Positions 22,313 to 35,167 of a stretch of DNA of 64,000 bases are shown here, piece by piece (position 1 is the stretch's first letter; every line of letters begins with the position of its first letter). Below the pieces are notes generated by a model, which made no database searches, was not told where the DNA came from, and saw only the letters and a list, made by a program, of their open reading frames with translations. The DNA lies in contig JALGQZ010000009.1 of the NCBI GenBank assembly GCA_023105745.1, positions 9,088,937 through 9,152,936 on the forward strand, in the 5' to 3' direction. Source of the stretch: Austropuccinia psidii. Its lineage: Eukaryota; Basidiomycota; Pucciniomycetes; Pucciniales; Sphaerophragmiaceae. Made by a program: the position numbers and the translations under genes.

Positions 22313-25300
22313 TCACAATGGCAGGTCACTGTCACCAAATCTTGAGGCAGTTTTTTCTCTAGCACTATTTCCAATGAATCCAAGAGATTTGCATTTTTGG
22401 GTCACTATACTTTCAGAAAGAAGTGGAGACTTAATATCATTAAATAATGGTTTTATCATTACAAGAAGTCTACATGACATTGCTTTGTTATCATGAAATG
22501 AACAGTGACCTTCTATTTCTTCTTCAGATAAAATCAAGTGTCCATCATCAAATCCAACACCTTTGAAAATGCTGAGATGTGGCCAATATAGTAAGAAAGC
22601 CCCATAAATCTTAAAGGTTTTGAAGATCAGAAAGCTATTGTTCAGTATGCAAGATGGATCAGAGAGTTTGAAAATGCTATTAATAATACCAATTCCTTGT
22701 GAGTTTCCCCTCAGAAAACATATAACACTGTTTCTGACATTTTTTGGATTTGTTTGAAAATATATTGTTCCCAATATTAATGTTTGAAACTGGAAAATAC
22801 CAATATAAGACAATACTTGAAGTGGGATGACTTGTGGATTTTATGGTAGTTTCTAAGCTGATCAATTCCACTATTTCCCTTGTTGAATAAAAATTCTGGC
22901 AGTACTCAACCAGGAAATCATAATTTTGTTGGTCATGGCAGGATGGCTTGTTATATTCTTGGTGATTGAAGGGGGCAGGCGGCTGTGATTTGTAAAGTTG
23001 TTTTATTTCACATGGGATGGATGTGGTTTTAGGAGAACGGAAAGTTTGGAACATTGAAAGAAATGTTGAAGTAAGGTTTTATCTATATCATCTATTTAGA
23101 GTTGCAAGAAGTTATTCTTACTAAGTTCATGTGTTTAATCAATGTGAATATAGTTCTCTTATTAATTAACATACATTTTTTTATTTTTAGGAATCTTTCC
23201 AAATACTCCAATGAAGCGCTCATAACCCCTGTGGCTGAGCCTTGTTCTGGGCCACAACCTTGGAAGAGTTCTGGAATATGATCAGAAAAATGATGATTTG
23301 GTTTACTTTTCTGTTTTGGGAACAGGTGTTGATTGGAAAGGCACAATTTTTTCCAATGTTCAGAAAATGCAGTTGCATTATCCATTGAAAAAGTCCAGCT
23401 TGTGGAAATTTTGATAGCACTAGTCAAATGGAATGTATTCTTGGTTTGTTCATTTGCAAGGTCTTCTGATTTACCCATTATTTTTTTGAGTGTTGGGGTA
23501 ATTGTGTTCATCTAATGAAATATGTTGACTAAGAATTAAAAATGGAATATATACCTTGTATATAAGAGCCCATTCAGCCACTTTTAAGCTACCATTAGAG
23601 GGGGAACCCATTTTTCAGGGTATGCTTGTCCATGATGAGGGAATTATGGTATCAGATATGATTTGTTGGAGATGCTCCAGAGCCTCACCCTTGATCTGGT
23701 GATCACTCAGTGCACTGATATCCAATTCAGAGGGGATCTTGGAAGTGGGGATGGAATCTCTGCAGATCCACTAGATGGATTGTGCATGTGAGGGGTGGGC
23801 ATTGGGAGGTAATTCTTTTGGGTGGAAGTAGTGGGGAGTGACTAATTTATTATGTTTTCTGTGTCTCTTCTCAAGGAGCAGGTCTCTCTTAATTTGATTT
23901 GTTCAAGAGAGCTGCTGGAGGTCATCAAGTCTGAGTCTGAACTGTTGATGTCATTGGATTTCCTGCAGGACCTGCAGTATATTTCTGATTTGTACTCTGG
24001 AATGCACAATTTGAAAGCTGCATGATCCTTCAAAATTCCAAGTATTAAATTATGCATTATGTCAATATTAACCATTCTGGTTGCATCCCAATAGGGAAGG
24101 TCTTCCAAAATTGAATATTGCACTCCATACTCAGAGATAATTGCTTGTCTTTGTTGTGGGGTTGCCCGAAGCCATTTTGCAATGGTTGATTTATGATTTT
24201 GGTATGAGCGTGTAGTGAAATTGAGGACCAATTTCTTCAATTTGAGCTTTGTGAATAGTGCAAAAATTACAAAAGTGGTTGCCTGAATGAGAAATAAATC
24301 CAGTAATCTTGTGCATGGCAACTACATCTGCAATGGCCATGAGTATGGCAACACAGATAAAGCATCCTGAAGGACCTGTTGAGGTGGGTGAAAAATGGTA
24401 ACCTTGCCATAGCTCTTTGAGCTACTTGACAAGTGGAATTGATAGGTAATTCAATTGAAGAGAAGCTGTTTCCTTTGGACCAGGGATAATTCCTGCAACA
24501 TAGACATTCTCTGGCTTCAATATCTCACTTGGGGAGAGATTAAGACAAATAAGCATGATAGGTCCAATGCTAGCCAACCGGGTTGACTTTCCATGTGCAT
24601 TAAACCAGTCCACATAAATTTAGAAGGCCAATGCATCATGAATGGACATGAATGCTGGGTCATTGATATTTATAGTGCCAGTGAAGCATCTGCAGACCAA
24701 TCCATCCCAAATATCACATTTTGGGGAACCTTTGGTAATCTGGGATTGTTGATGTTGATGCAGAATTTCCATAATTCCAGCCTGCTGAAGAAATCTGGCA
24801 AACCAATTTTTGAATGGTTGATAAATTGAACATTTTGTTGGTATAAGCAAGCTTCACGTTGGTTGTGTTTAGAATGCAGGGTTCAAATGAATTGATGAAT
24901 TTGCCTAATGATTGTGTGCAAGGGGGATCATGATCATTTGGTTCATTATGGCGTTGACAGTGGGGTTGGTCAGCTGTGACAGATTCAGTAAGGTCATCAA
25001 GAAAGAAAAATCAAGGACAACATATATAGTTTTGAATCGCTGGCTTGAATTAGAGATGTTCAAATATGGTACTGAGATCTTGAGGTATATGGAATGCAGG
25101 ATTGGGGTGACCACCAAGCTTGAGATACTTGACTTGATCAGTAGGTTCAGGGAGGGGTTGAGAATGCATGAAGCCCTGTGGGGTATATCATACCTTAATG
25201 ATAGAATGGCAGATATTATGATTCCAAGGTCTTGTGAGGGAAGGTTTTTACTGCTGCTGTATGGTTTCTGTGCAGTTGAATTGACACCCGGTGGTGTGGA

Positions 25301-25694
25301 CAATGTGCTTTTGGTTGATTGAGAATAATCAGCTGGGAAAATTTGATCCAATAGAATTTGCGCGCACTCAGATCCTGATGCAGAAGTAGAGATGTTTGGA
25401 AGAGATTTGGGTGCAATGGCTTATTTGAGCTTTTTGATGTGCTGCTTATATTGGAAAGATGCAAAGGCAACTCCCTGCCTACCACCCTCAGGGAAAGAGT
25501 GTGTTTGAGTTGAGCAGTGTTGACACATGAATATACGCATTGAGGAATAGTGGGGGGTTGAAATTGTTGCAGGAATTGTGAATAAGGTTGGTTTGTTTAT
25601 AAATATCTATGGTTGATGTTAAAGTGTTTAGGATTGTGATTAATGGGGAAAAAATTGAGTGATTATTCATGAAGGGGGAGATGATTTGAGCCAT
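22313..25694 (-). pseudogene. Tnp2-type (EnSpm/CACTA, Plavaka-like) transposase, decayed
   Basis: Pieces in minus-strand order match the Tnp2 transposase family common in basidiomycetes: a leader with N-P-S-L-N and Y-I-conserved segments (25351-24905); W-D-G-L-V before the catalytic region (24850-24620); D-W-F-N-A-H-G-K followed by P-E-N-V-Y-V-A-G-I-I-P-G-P-K (24613-24422); D-L-P-Y-W-D and I-D-I-M-H-N-L-I-L-G-I-L-K-D-H (24321-23842); K-P-N-H-H and H-I-P-E-L-F (23511-23092); and C-terminal pieces to 22313. The enzyme would cut and rejoin transposon ends. Stops and frame changes separate every piece. I could not identify terminal repeats with confidence. Family assignment is from remembered motifs, not a search. 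Confidence 0.82.
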
Positions 25695-26507
25695 TTGAAG
25701 ATTTCATCCCATTTGTAATGGTGGATGACCTGCAGGGGATAAAGTGTAACATGTCTCATCTTCATGGGGGAATTGGTTAGTAGTTTACTTGGATAAAATG
25801 CCATGCTGCTCAATGCTTGTTCATATTCTAATTTATTAACACATGGTGATAAAGTGGATTTGACCCTTGAGGGGGTTCAATTAGTGAGTTTTAATCATTT
25901 AACTGAGGGGATTAACATTTAAACCATGTATGCTGGCATGCCATTGTACATGGGTTAAACCTTATTACAAACATAACAATATAACTCTATTACATAAGCA
26001 TTTGGAGTGGAGATAAATTCTGGATATTTGGTTTCAGCGCAGTGGGCTTTTAATTGGTTGGAATTTGATCTGGATCATTTTGCCCTTCTTGGAAAGGTGA
26101 TGTCTCTTTTGTGGGTAAATCCTTCATGAATATACCCTTATAAAGATATAGAATGCTGGGGAATTTTGATGCATATATTGGAAGTTTGGATAATTCACAC
26201 AATGTGACAATTGGGAGGGGAAAATGTTTATTGAATCTGATTACTTATGAATGATGGGTCCCCTTTGAGATCAAGGAAATATAACATTATATGCTGGTAG
26301 GCTGTGCAGTGTGGTTTCCAACAAAAGCGGAGGAGCTCAAGAGTAGGCAGGGAGAATTCTCCTAAAAATAGTCTTTTTAGACTTCCACAAGAGACTTGGC
26401 TCCCTCTATTATACATTTGAAAAGATTTCATCTCATATCACTCTATTTTATAATGATACGGAGCTGTTTTATCAAGTTGAAAATATTACTGTAGTTTTTT
26501 AGCCCTT
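25695..26507. other. Spacer with a 24-base palindrome, no gene
   Basis: Nothing coding is recognised apart from the palindrome at 25927-25950. The minus-strand frame 26431-26228 is short and unsupported. Confidence 0.45.
25927..25950 (+). repeat. 24-base GGCATGCC palindrome, site 1
   Basis: TGTATGCT-GGCATGCC-ATTGTACA is an imperfect inverted repeat around GGCATGCC. The same 24 bases, with few differences, occur inverted at 37712-37735 and direct at 39671-39694. It could be a transposon end or a protein-binding site. See the findings. Confidence 0.7.
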
Positions 26508-28565
26508 ATGTCATCTTCCAACCCACATAAATCCCATTCAGGTTCTGTTAATGACTCAGATAGTGAATCTAGCATAGGATATGTTCAAAAAAAGTCACCA
26601 ATGAGTCCCAAAATTCCACTAATAACCCCTATTGCATCTTCAATGAATTTATCAGCTCTCAACATTGATGTGGGAAATGCAATGGCTCAAACATCAATCC
26701 CTTGGCCAATCCCAAATATTTTTGTCACTGCAATTCCCCCAAATCCCACTAATACACAAATGCATGTGTCTAAGGGGCCATGAATCACACCAGAGATCTC
26801 ATCAAAGGATAATCCCCAATCAAAATTTCCACGTCACTTCCTCCTTAATTCTGGTCAGAATCCAGTGGTGTCCCAGAAACCTTTGGGCGAAGTAAACAGC
26901 CAACCATCAATATTCCATCAGGATCTCAGGTTCATGTGGGCAATGAAAAGAAGGTTGATGGGGGCCATAAAAAAGACCATTGAAAAATCTTACTTGGAGT
27001 GGTCTGTTGGAGGGAAATCTGCAATTGATGCTTCATCAAAGTAAGTCATTTTGATGTCAGAGTATAAACTTTTCCACATTTTGATATGTTTGTTTCATGG
27101 GTTAGACATGGCACAGAAAGGAAAGTCAGTCTGATCTCAGGAGCCAATTGAAGATTGTGAGTATTACCAGTCTTTATTAATTTCTGGATGTATCAACTGA
27201 TGTTTTCCAGGGCAGGTGTTGAAATTTATGCATCTTTGCCTCTAGTCCATAAAGAAAAAGTCACTGAATGTCATCATCCATATGCCTCTAAACCAAGAAC
27301 ATCTCATGCCAGTTCATCAAGAGAAAAAGTTGTGTATGATGAGGATGAGAACATGTTTCCCAATCACGGTGAAACAAATGATGAACCAAGGAGAGACAAT
27401 TTCATGGTGCATGAGGAGGGCACTCAGTCAAATAGTGAGTTCACCCACCCTCAAATGCCCCTTGCCCAGTGTGTGCTTGAACAATTCAAGATCAGACAGA
27501 AAACAAATCAGGCTCACAATTCTCACAATGTGTCAAAACGTGCAAGCCAAAGGAAGCAACAAAGATGGCTGAAAGCTGAACTTCCAGAAAATGTCATGGG
27601 ATGATATCAGCTGTACATGCGCATTGCCTGTTCCTACTCAAAGTGAGGGATGAGGATTTTTCCTAACTAACAGCACCACCCAGCACAGAAGATCATGAAG
27701 CTGTGATTATAGTTTCTGGTCATATGGGATATGTCCCCCCGATTTTTTCAATGAGCCATCAACACAGGTTCAGTCTCAGGGTTTCCAAAGCTACTGCAAA
27801 CATGAGCTCCATAAGCTAGGACTAAAGCAATTCGCTTGGGACTGGGAGAGCTTGTGGCAACGTCCATTCAACAAGTTGATGTCTATGGTGTTTTACTGTA
27901 CCTTCTGTCTTGCACTTGTCAGCACCAAGTATCATCATTACTGTTGGAACAAGGATTATACTAACTATGGGATTGTGGCAGCTTTAATGGAGCAATATTT
28001 CACTTATTTGAAGATAGAATGGAAGTCTATTCAAAAGGATGCAGAGTATTTGGTAAAAAAGAAGTAGAATCAAAACCTTGCAAAGATTTTTCAAAGGGTT
28101 AGTTATGGTATCTCTTCTTCATTGTGAAGTAAGTCTGATGATAATCTAATTTATGTTGTGCATACCTGTGAGCACTGTCGTGAATGATGTGATATGGCTA
28201 AATTTCCTATTCTAAAATCACAATTCAATGACCCTTGAGTATGCTCAGATACTGAGGAGGTAGTAGAAAATAGATGTCAAGTTTACCGCAGAGTTGGATT
28301 ACGCTGGCCATCACACTTATTTAATGAATTGGTATCAAGAATGGATAGAGACATAGAGTTTTGTGATGGGATTAGAAAAAAGAGTGAAAAAACCATTGAT
28401 AGATTTCCAGAAATAGGAGTGACAGATGATGGTGATATTCCGGAAGGGCTATCTTTTCAGGTATTTGATCAAGAGTGGCTCAAAGGTTTTAGTAAGATGC
28501 AGACTATTGCCCTCAAAATACTTAAAATGCCAGTTATTAGGGCAAATGGTGATGCTCTGCAATAA
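26508..28565 (+). pseudogene. Unrecognised intron-bearing gene, broken
   Basis: It starts ATG at 26508 (M-S-S-S-N-P-H-K-S-H, Ser/Pro-rich). Two good introns follow: GTAAGT...TTAG at 27041-27105 and GTGAGT...CTGATGTTTTCCAG at 27157-27210. The middle (27211-27604) is polar. The later part has W-Y/W-Q-R-P-F-N-K and A-L-V-S-T-K-Y-H-H-Y-C-W-N-K-D-Y (27852-28067). The end carries Y-R-R-V-G-L-R-W-P-S and F-D-Q-E-W-L-K-G-F, closing with N-G-D-A-L-Q and a stop at 28565. Stops between these blocks show decay. I have the impression that this C-terminus recurs in rust genomes next to transposons, but I cannot name a function. Confidence 0.65.
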
Positions 28566-28569
28566 CTTA

Positions 28570-28969
28570 GTAATATAAATTTATAGCACAGTTAGACATT
28601 AAAATTTCGTGAATTATTTGTGCAGGTTTAATAAAATCTGATTATTATTTCTTAAATATGCAACACCTTGCTAAATAAGTTAGAATATAAACCATATGAA
28701 TTGGAATGTATCATTGTCTCCCTTAGAAATGATACTCTATTTCTCATTTTCATTGAGGAAATATTGACGAAGTTTGATCCAGCTCATGGTTTTCATAACT
28801 GTGGACCTGTGACGGGGTGAAAAGGAGTTATCAACTTTTTCAAACAAAAATTAGATAATATCAGGAAGACTCATGCAGTTAATGATTTTTTCTTTTCTAG
28901 GACCTATTGTTAATTGGAATATGGGCTTCCCATAAAGAAATATAACAGAATATTAATACAATCAGGGAT
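28570..28969. other. Intergenic gap, nothing recognised
   Basis: About 400 bases lie between the converging ends of the unrecognised plus-strand gene and the minus-strand helicase pseudogene. No motif was found. Confidence 0.4.
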
Positions 28970-31900
28970 TCAGATGATCTTGAAAGGTACCTTCTGCATT
29001 TTGACGTCAACTGAATGAGGAGTGATATAGTGAATGACCTTTATGGGTTTTTTTGGCCAATACAAGGGAGTTAATCAACAGCCTGTGCCTCAATGGCTGG
29101 GTTCCAATTGGGCTCCTGGAAAGGTGTATTTCAGAGTTGGAAAATTGGGTTAAAAATTTGGGGGTCCCCTCACCATTAAATAGAAAATATTAGTGCAAGT
29201 TATGTTGAGGCCAGTTCCAGCTGTGGCAATGGATGCAATGAGTACTTCACATTCAGGATTAATGAAGAAGTTACCCAGGGTCTTCTCCTGCACTTGTGCT
29301 TTCATTGTTCTATCAATTTTTGCTGAAAGGATAAAGTGATGGGAAAGTGCAATACCAATTCTACCATAAACAAACAGTCAGAAGGATTCAATTGGTAATG
29401 GATGCATATTAGAATTAACTCACAAATAAAGAAGTTGGGTCCATTCAGTGTGTAAGGTGTGGATATGAAAATTTGATTAAAAGTCAAGTACTTTTCCTGT
29501 CCTCAAAATTTGTATAAGGTAAAAATCAATTAAAAATAGTGGGAAATGTTATTTTTAAGAGAAAAAACACCAGTTTTATTGTTTATAGCTTTGTTGGTAT
29601 AAAAAAATAGTATTATAAAGATTTATTTCTTTACCAACAATAAATATTTATCCAAAAATACTCTACAAGAGATATTTAAGGCTACAAAAGAAATTTCTTC
29701 AAGAGAAATTTCAATTGGAACTTATTGAGAAAAGAGCTGAAAGCAATTAATTAAAGAACAAAGTCTTTAAAAAGATATTTAAAGATAAAACACACCCAAA
29801 AGTGACCAGATGAATTTGGAAACAAAGTGACAAGGTTTACAGTGATGAAAGATGCTTTAATTCACTTTTGGGGTGGTTCAGGGGTAAAAATAATTATAAT
29901 GTTTTTTTCATGTGGTTAAAAGGTTCAAAATGATTTTAGAAAGGTTGATTGAAATGTTTCATTGATTGGTTTAACAATGTTTAAACTAATTATAAAAGGA
30001 AAAGATTCTAACATGAAGAGAAAAGTGGGGCAAAGAAGATATTCTTTTATAGCCATAAATTTTCTTATTCCAAAAGTAAAATTTACTCTTGTCAGTCGTG
30101 GAAAACACTCTGACAACAGAAAAGCCAATGATGGCATCATTGAACCCTTGTTTAGGCCAAAAAAGGAGTGGTTTTAGCCATTTTATACCCTTAAATCAGC
30201 CATTACTATAGTAATACCTGTCCTAGATCCTTCAAAACACGTCAGAATGTGTGTAAGAGACGTAGAAACCAGTTAATGCTGTTCTTACTGAGATTGTTTT
30301 ATGTTAAGGGTAGTTTTACCCTCTTGGCAACAGTTAAAACTACCCTGGTTAGTATCAAAACCTCATCATCAATTGAGTCACAGACCCTGTGACTCAATTC
30401 CAGGCCAAAAGTAATGAACTTTTGAATGGATTTCGACATCCCACGCCAGTCAGCAAGGATTTTGGGGGTCTGGCTCCCCCTCAGAGCTAGAGTTTGTTTT
30501 CCCCCATTTTTAATCTTTCAAATTTATTTTTTCCTTTAATTACTCATCATTTATTATACTTATAATTTACATATGTAATTCAATCAAATTGTACAGTACA
30601 ATACAGTAATAATTGATATCTCATATGTAAATCAAAGTTCACTTATTTTATACATGCGCACATTTTGACATTTCAATGGAATTCAATTGAAAATACTTCA
30701 ATTCCTCATAACTTCTAAAATATACACAACACTTTGATTTTAAGACAAATTTTGGTGATTAAGACTTTATGGCGTGTGAATCAAATTAAGGCTTTGAGGA
30801 CTTTCAATTTTTTGTACAGAAAATACTAAAAACTTAATTTAAGCTTATTTAGAGTTGAGCTACAGAAATTTCACTCAGAGGTGACCTTGCCTAATTTTTT
30901 ATGAGGAATCCAATGGTGAAACAGTTTTTGTATGTTTATTTATTGGATGAAAAGTTATGATAAATTTTATTTGACTTTTTTCCAAATTTATTTCATTTTT
31001 GATAATTTTGTTAGAAATTCATTTTAACTTAATTTTTTCAAGTATAAATGTATTCTTACAATTTTTAAATTTAATGTAATTTTAATTTTAAATTGCAATT
31101 TAAATTTTTGATTATATATACAAATTGATATTTATATTTTAATTTTCATTTTAATGATATAAATAAATTTATTTTATTTATATTTATATGTTAATTTTTT
31201 ATTTGTGGTCTTTTGGGTATATAAAAATACCTCTAAGGTTCACAGGGTGTAAACCACCAATTTGGTTGGACCACACTTTGATTGTTTGTTCTTCAGTAAG
31301 CCTTTTAGGAGGTGTGCAATTTTACTACTAATCATGCATGTTTCCGCATCCACAATGGTTCACGTTATTGTTGAGGAGTTATCATGAGTGCTCCTTCCCT
31401 CATGGTCTTTCAAATCCACATCTGCCATTTTGTTAAGCATTATATTATAGTTACACCATATTTGCAGCTTATTAATATTTCTGGAGAATTATCCTGGTCC
31501 TTTGCTTTTGGATGATAGGAATTATTTGTATAATGTGGAATATTCTTGCTGCATTGTTGGGTTAAGTGGGAGCAGTTCATAGTGATGGCTAATAGTGGGG
31601 AGGGATCTGAGATGAGTGGTTTTGGTGTGGCTCAAGCTTAAATGCTGCAATGACATTGCTACCTTTGGGAAGACTACTCAGGATTAATAGTGAGCAGTTA
31701 TCTTGATCTGAGCTCTGGGATTGGGTTACAAATGATATTATGCCCAAAAGGTCATAAATGGTGTTGTGATTAGGTGTGCCTGTTAGACATATTTGACGGG
31801 ATTATAGGAGGTTATTGATGGCACGGTGAGTGGCAGTGTATTGAGAGAAAATATAGCTATAAGATGTGGGAAGGGTTATTGGATATCGTTGGTAATTTAA

Positions 31901-33086
31901 ATCATTAAAAGATCAGACACCCACTGTGCTTCATCCAAAATTACATGATGCCAATTGATTTTAAAAATTCATGATGTAGAGGTATTGGTTTGCTTAAACT
32001 CCTGGGTGATAGTATTGTAAGAAGTGATTATGATATCACATTTTAAGATGTTGGCCTCAGATAATAAGTGATGAGTGTGTCCATGGTAGTTGGTGGCTTG
32101 CAGTGCTCCATCATGAGCATGCTTGGATATTTCTGATTGCCAGTTGGTGATGAAGCAAGGTGGGCAGATGATAATGGTGGGCATGGAGCATGGGGGCTTT
32201 GTAATTAGGTGCTCCTTGGAGGTACCAATTAGTGCAATGTCCTGAATGGTTTTCCCTAATCCCATATCATCCCCAAGCAGTCCTCCAAGAGGGGTATTGG
32301 TCAAAAGGGATTCAAATGAGCTTATGGCCTTGTTTGTAATTATGTCCCTGGCATAAGAAGTGGATCCAGGTGGTGAGGTGGCCCAAAGTTTATGGGTGGA
32401 TTGTCCATTAGGGATTCCTCAATCCCAGAGAAAATTTAGTCCCGTTTTTGATGAGGGGGAGGGGGTTTGAATCATGGAATGGGGAGGGGACATCATGGGA
32501 AGGTCTGATCCACTGGGTAATTGTATCAGTTTTTGCTTGGAAGTAAATGAAAAGAGAGCAGGATATGAGGGTGGGGTAAAGTTTGAAGCAGGAATTGTGG
32601 CAGTAAAAAGTTGACATTGACTATGAGAATTACAGTCATATTCTTTGGGCATTTTAATCTTGAAGTCTTGGTTTCAAAAACTTTCAATTATGAATAGGAT
32701 GTTTGGATACCATGTGAAGAACATTAACATTAGATTTGGTTTCTGAGATAAGCAAGGATCATTTGGATCAGTAATAAATACTTGCTCAACAAATAATTTT
32801 TGAGTAGGATTGGATTGGAAATTTTCAATTCATGCCCACCAGGACAACAGTGCATGAACATTTGTGGTGCCTCAAGGAATGGTATCAACGTGTTGGAAAG
32901 GGTTCCAGGGAGAGAGCCAATAGTATTCTGGTGATTGGGGAGATATAGGAATATTTTTTGTTGATTGTGCCATAGAATAATCCAAGAATCTAAGTGGGAA
33001 TTATCAATTTTGAAGGTTATATCACTATTTATTTGAATACAGATATTAATCATCCCAAAGCAAAGTGGTTGTGAAGGGGTTGACAT
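28970..33086 (-). pseudogene. SNF2 / RAD5-like helicase, decayed and split
   Basis: The likely start is ATG at 33086 (M-S-T-P-S-Q-P-L-C-F-G-M). Helicase motifs follow in order on the minus strand: motif I G-D-D-M-G-L-G-K-T (32304-32248), motif Ia I-I-I-C-P-P, motif II D-E-A-Q (about 31936-31925; D-E-A-H is usual), motif III L-T-G-T-P (31786-31773), then V-V-Y-T / E-W-T-Q across the insertion, A-S-I-A-T-A-G-T-G-L-N (about 29245-29212) and N-W-N-P-A-I-E-A-Q-A-V-D near 29140-29100, with a terminal stop near 28970. This is a DNA-dependent ATPase that remodels chromatin or DNA. It has in-frame stops (for example where R-L-Y-R is expected after A-V-D) and a 1.8-kb LTR inside it (29451-31244). It cannot make a full protein. 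Confidence 0.85.
29451..31244 (-). mobile_element. C-family solo LTR (C1) inside the SNF2 gene
   Basis: The ends are TGTAAGGTGTGGATATG and CTAAGGTTCACA, the same end signature as the A and B LTRs. An inverted copy is at 59971-61749. The flanks are CAGTG (29446-29450) and GGGTG (31245-31249), a 5-base duplication with two differences. Deleting the LTR puts V-V-Y-T next to E-W-T-Q-L-L, a conserved SNF2 segment. That fixes the insertion site exactly and shows that it interrupted an existing gene. Confidence 0.9.
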
Positions 33087-33099
33087 GATGGCTATTATG

Positions 33100-35130
33100 A
33101 ATTATTTGGGGATAGTGGTAAATGATATTATCAGGAAGGGTTAGCTAAATGGAATGAAGACCAATAAGCACAGGTGGGGAACTGATATGAGAGGCAGCAA
33201 TGGGCTCAAAGGGGGATGGCTTGTGGTTAGGTGCATGGTTGTTAGGAATATGGTCCTCTTGGAATTATTATTTTCATATCCAATTTGGGGCATATATCAA
33301 GGAAAGGTGGAAAGAATGTGGGTGCACCAATATTACTGCTGGATCTGTCACATATTATGAAAGGATTGGTGGACCAAGGTTCACATTAAAATATTCAAAA
33401 TTGGGTGAGTTGTAGCAACTCCTTGTACAATGGAATATTAGAGGCATTCAGCCATGTTTGCTGGTGTGAAAGCAAACAGTGAATGTATCTTCCCCAGGTT
33501 AGTTGTAATACAGTGACCTACTGGGAAATGGTGGTGGTGGAGGGGAAAATTTTACTGTGGGGATCTTTTTGTGTGGGCAGGTGAGGTATGTATGGTGGTG
33601 TGCCACTGAGCATGAGTTTGATTTTGCGCCAAAATTCTTGTGGACTGACGCCTAATGGGATTCCAGGCAGGAATGTGGGACTTAATCAACAGGGGCGCTG
33701 GCCATGAGCCGTGATCAACTTACACATTAACCCCTATTTCATTTGAGTATGTTGTTACCAATCCACCTAGATTGGCATCAGTCTTTTTCCCTCACACATG
33801 CGAGAATATCTGGAGAAATAGGCCACCCGCCCAAGGTAATTCTTTGCTGGAAAACAGGTTCCAAAAGCTCCATGGTGTGTGTGAGATTTTCCAGCATATA
33901 ACCCGCGGTGGCAGATCTCCACACAAAAAGATCCATCCTCAGGCATCATAAGCAGGGGTTATGCTAATGTGTATCAGTCTTAAGCAAATCCAGGCTTATT
34001 GGCCTCAGGTTTTCACGTGCAAGCAGGTGAGCATCTGCAGTTAAGTGGGCCACCCACACAAGCAGATAGTTCGTTGGAAGACAGGCAGGCAAAGGTCTGC
34101 TGGGCATGTGAAAATTGCATGCGTATGACCCATGGGGGGTGCATATGAAATTGTGTGGCAGCCCAACAATGTGCAGGCGCCAGTCACAGTTTGCCTCAAC
34201 CTTGGCACCAGAGTGAATCTACCATTTGTGTATGACCCAAATCATTACTCATCCCAATATGCACCCCTTACCATAACTTGGAATACACCAGCATCTTTTT
34301 GGTAGCTAGGCGGAGCTCTCCAACAAGGTGCATCAAAGGGATGCATTTGAGAATTTTGACTCAATGGCTTGGCATGATTTCATGTTATATTCTTGTACAG
34401 CTTTTGCTCTGCCCTGCAGCATACATGTACAAAGGTGTATGTACTACAATGTTGGCTGTACAAATTATGATGGTGTAATACTGCTTCAGCCTGCATGCAA
34501 AGTACCAATGGGTATCCACCTTCCAATCATTTACATACATGTAGCTCATGTTCCACATGCTCAGAATTGTGATTCACCTGATTTTCACACACAAGCTCAG
34601 TGTGGAAGTCTTTTTGAATGCCATGGTTGCAGCACTTTTCACAATAGTTCATTTGAAGGCCCACTTTTGAGCACTTCACCAAAGCATATGATATGCTTAG
34701 CCTGGCTGAAATATCTTCCAATGTTGTGCCAAATTCTCAGCTTGCGTTCTTACAAAAATGACCTAGCCATTGCTCAGGTGGGTGCATTTGATATTTTTAT
34801 ATCAATAGCTCAACAACTGTGCAATTCAAATGTTCAGCCACTGAGAATTTCAATAATGACCCCAAAGCTTTTGCGCAATGGGTTGACCCAAGCTCATCCT
34901 GTATTCACTTGTCACACAGCCACCTGACCCTTTGTTCAAACTATATTACCCGGCCATAACACTGGTATGCTCACCATGGTCACCTGTGACCAAATGCCCC
35001 ATGTCCTTTCCTTCATGGGGCATTTTTGGATTGCACTAACTGTGCCCATTCAACAGTTGCAGCCAATACTGCACCTGAGTTGTCATTTTTCCAACATTCC
35101 TTGAAGCTGAGACATTGGTGGGTGCTGCGA
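33100..35130. other. Higher-G+C region, no gene recognised
   Basis: The base composition rises here compared with the flanks. A long plus-strand frame (34328-34927, 199 codons, Cys/His-containing) has no motif I recognise and overlaps frames on the other strand, so I do not call it. Segments around 33815 and 34045 are weakly similar to each other (GGCCACCC...GGAAAACAGG against GGCCACCC...GGAAGACAGG), which suggests an old duplication. Confidence 0.4.
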
Positions 35131-35138
35131 CTGCTGTG

Positions 35139-35167
35139 ATTGGCTCAGCTTCACCATGGTATAAAAG
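35139..35167 (+). promoter_or_regulatory. CCAAT-box plus TATA-box promoter
   Basis: ATTGG (an inverted CCAAT box) at 35139-35143 is followed 17 bases later by TATAAAAG at 35160-35167, then a pyrimidine-rich stretch with several CACC blocks that would hold the start site. It is the clearest polymerase II core promoter in the window and faces the intron-rich gene to its right. Confidence 0.65.

Noticed and set aside
34328..34927. A 199-codon plus-strand frame as a gene
   Set aside because: No motif, no splice or promoter context, and competing frames on the other strand.
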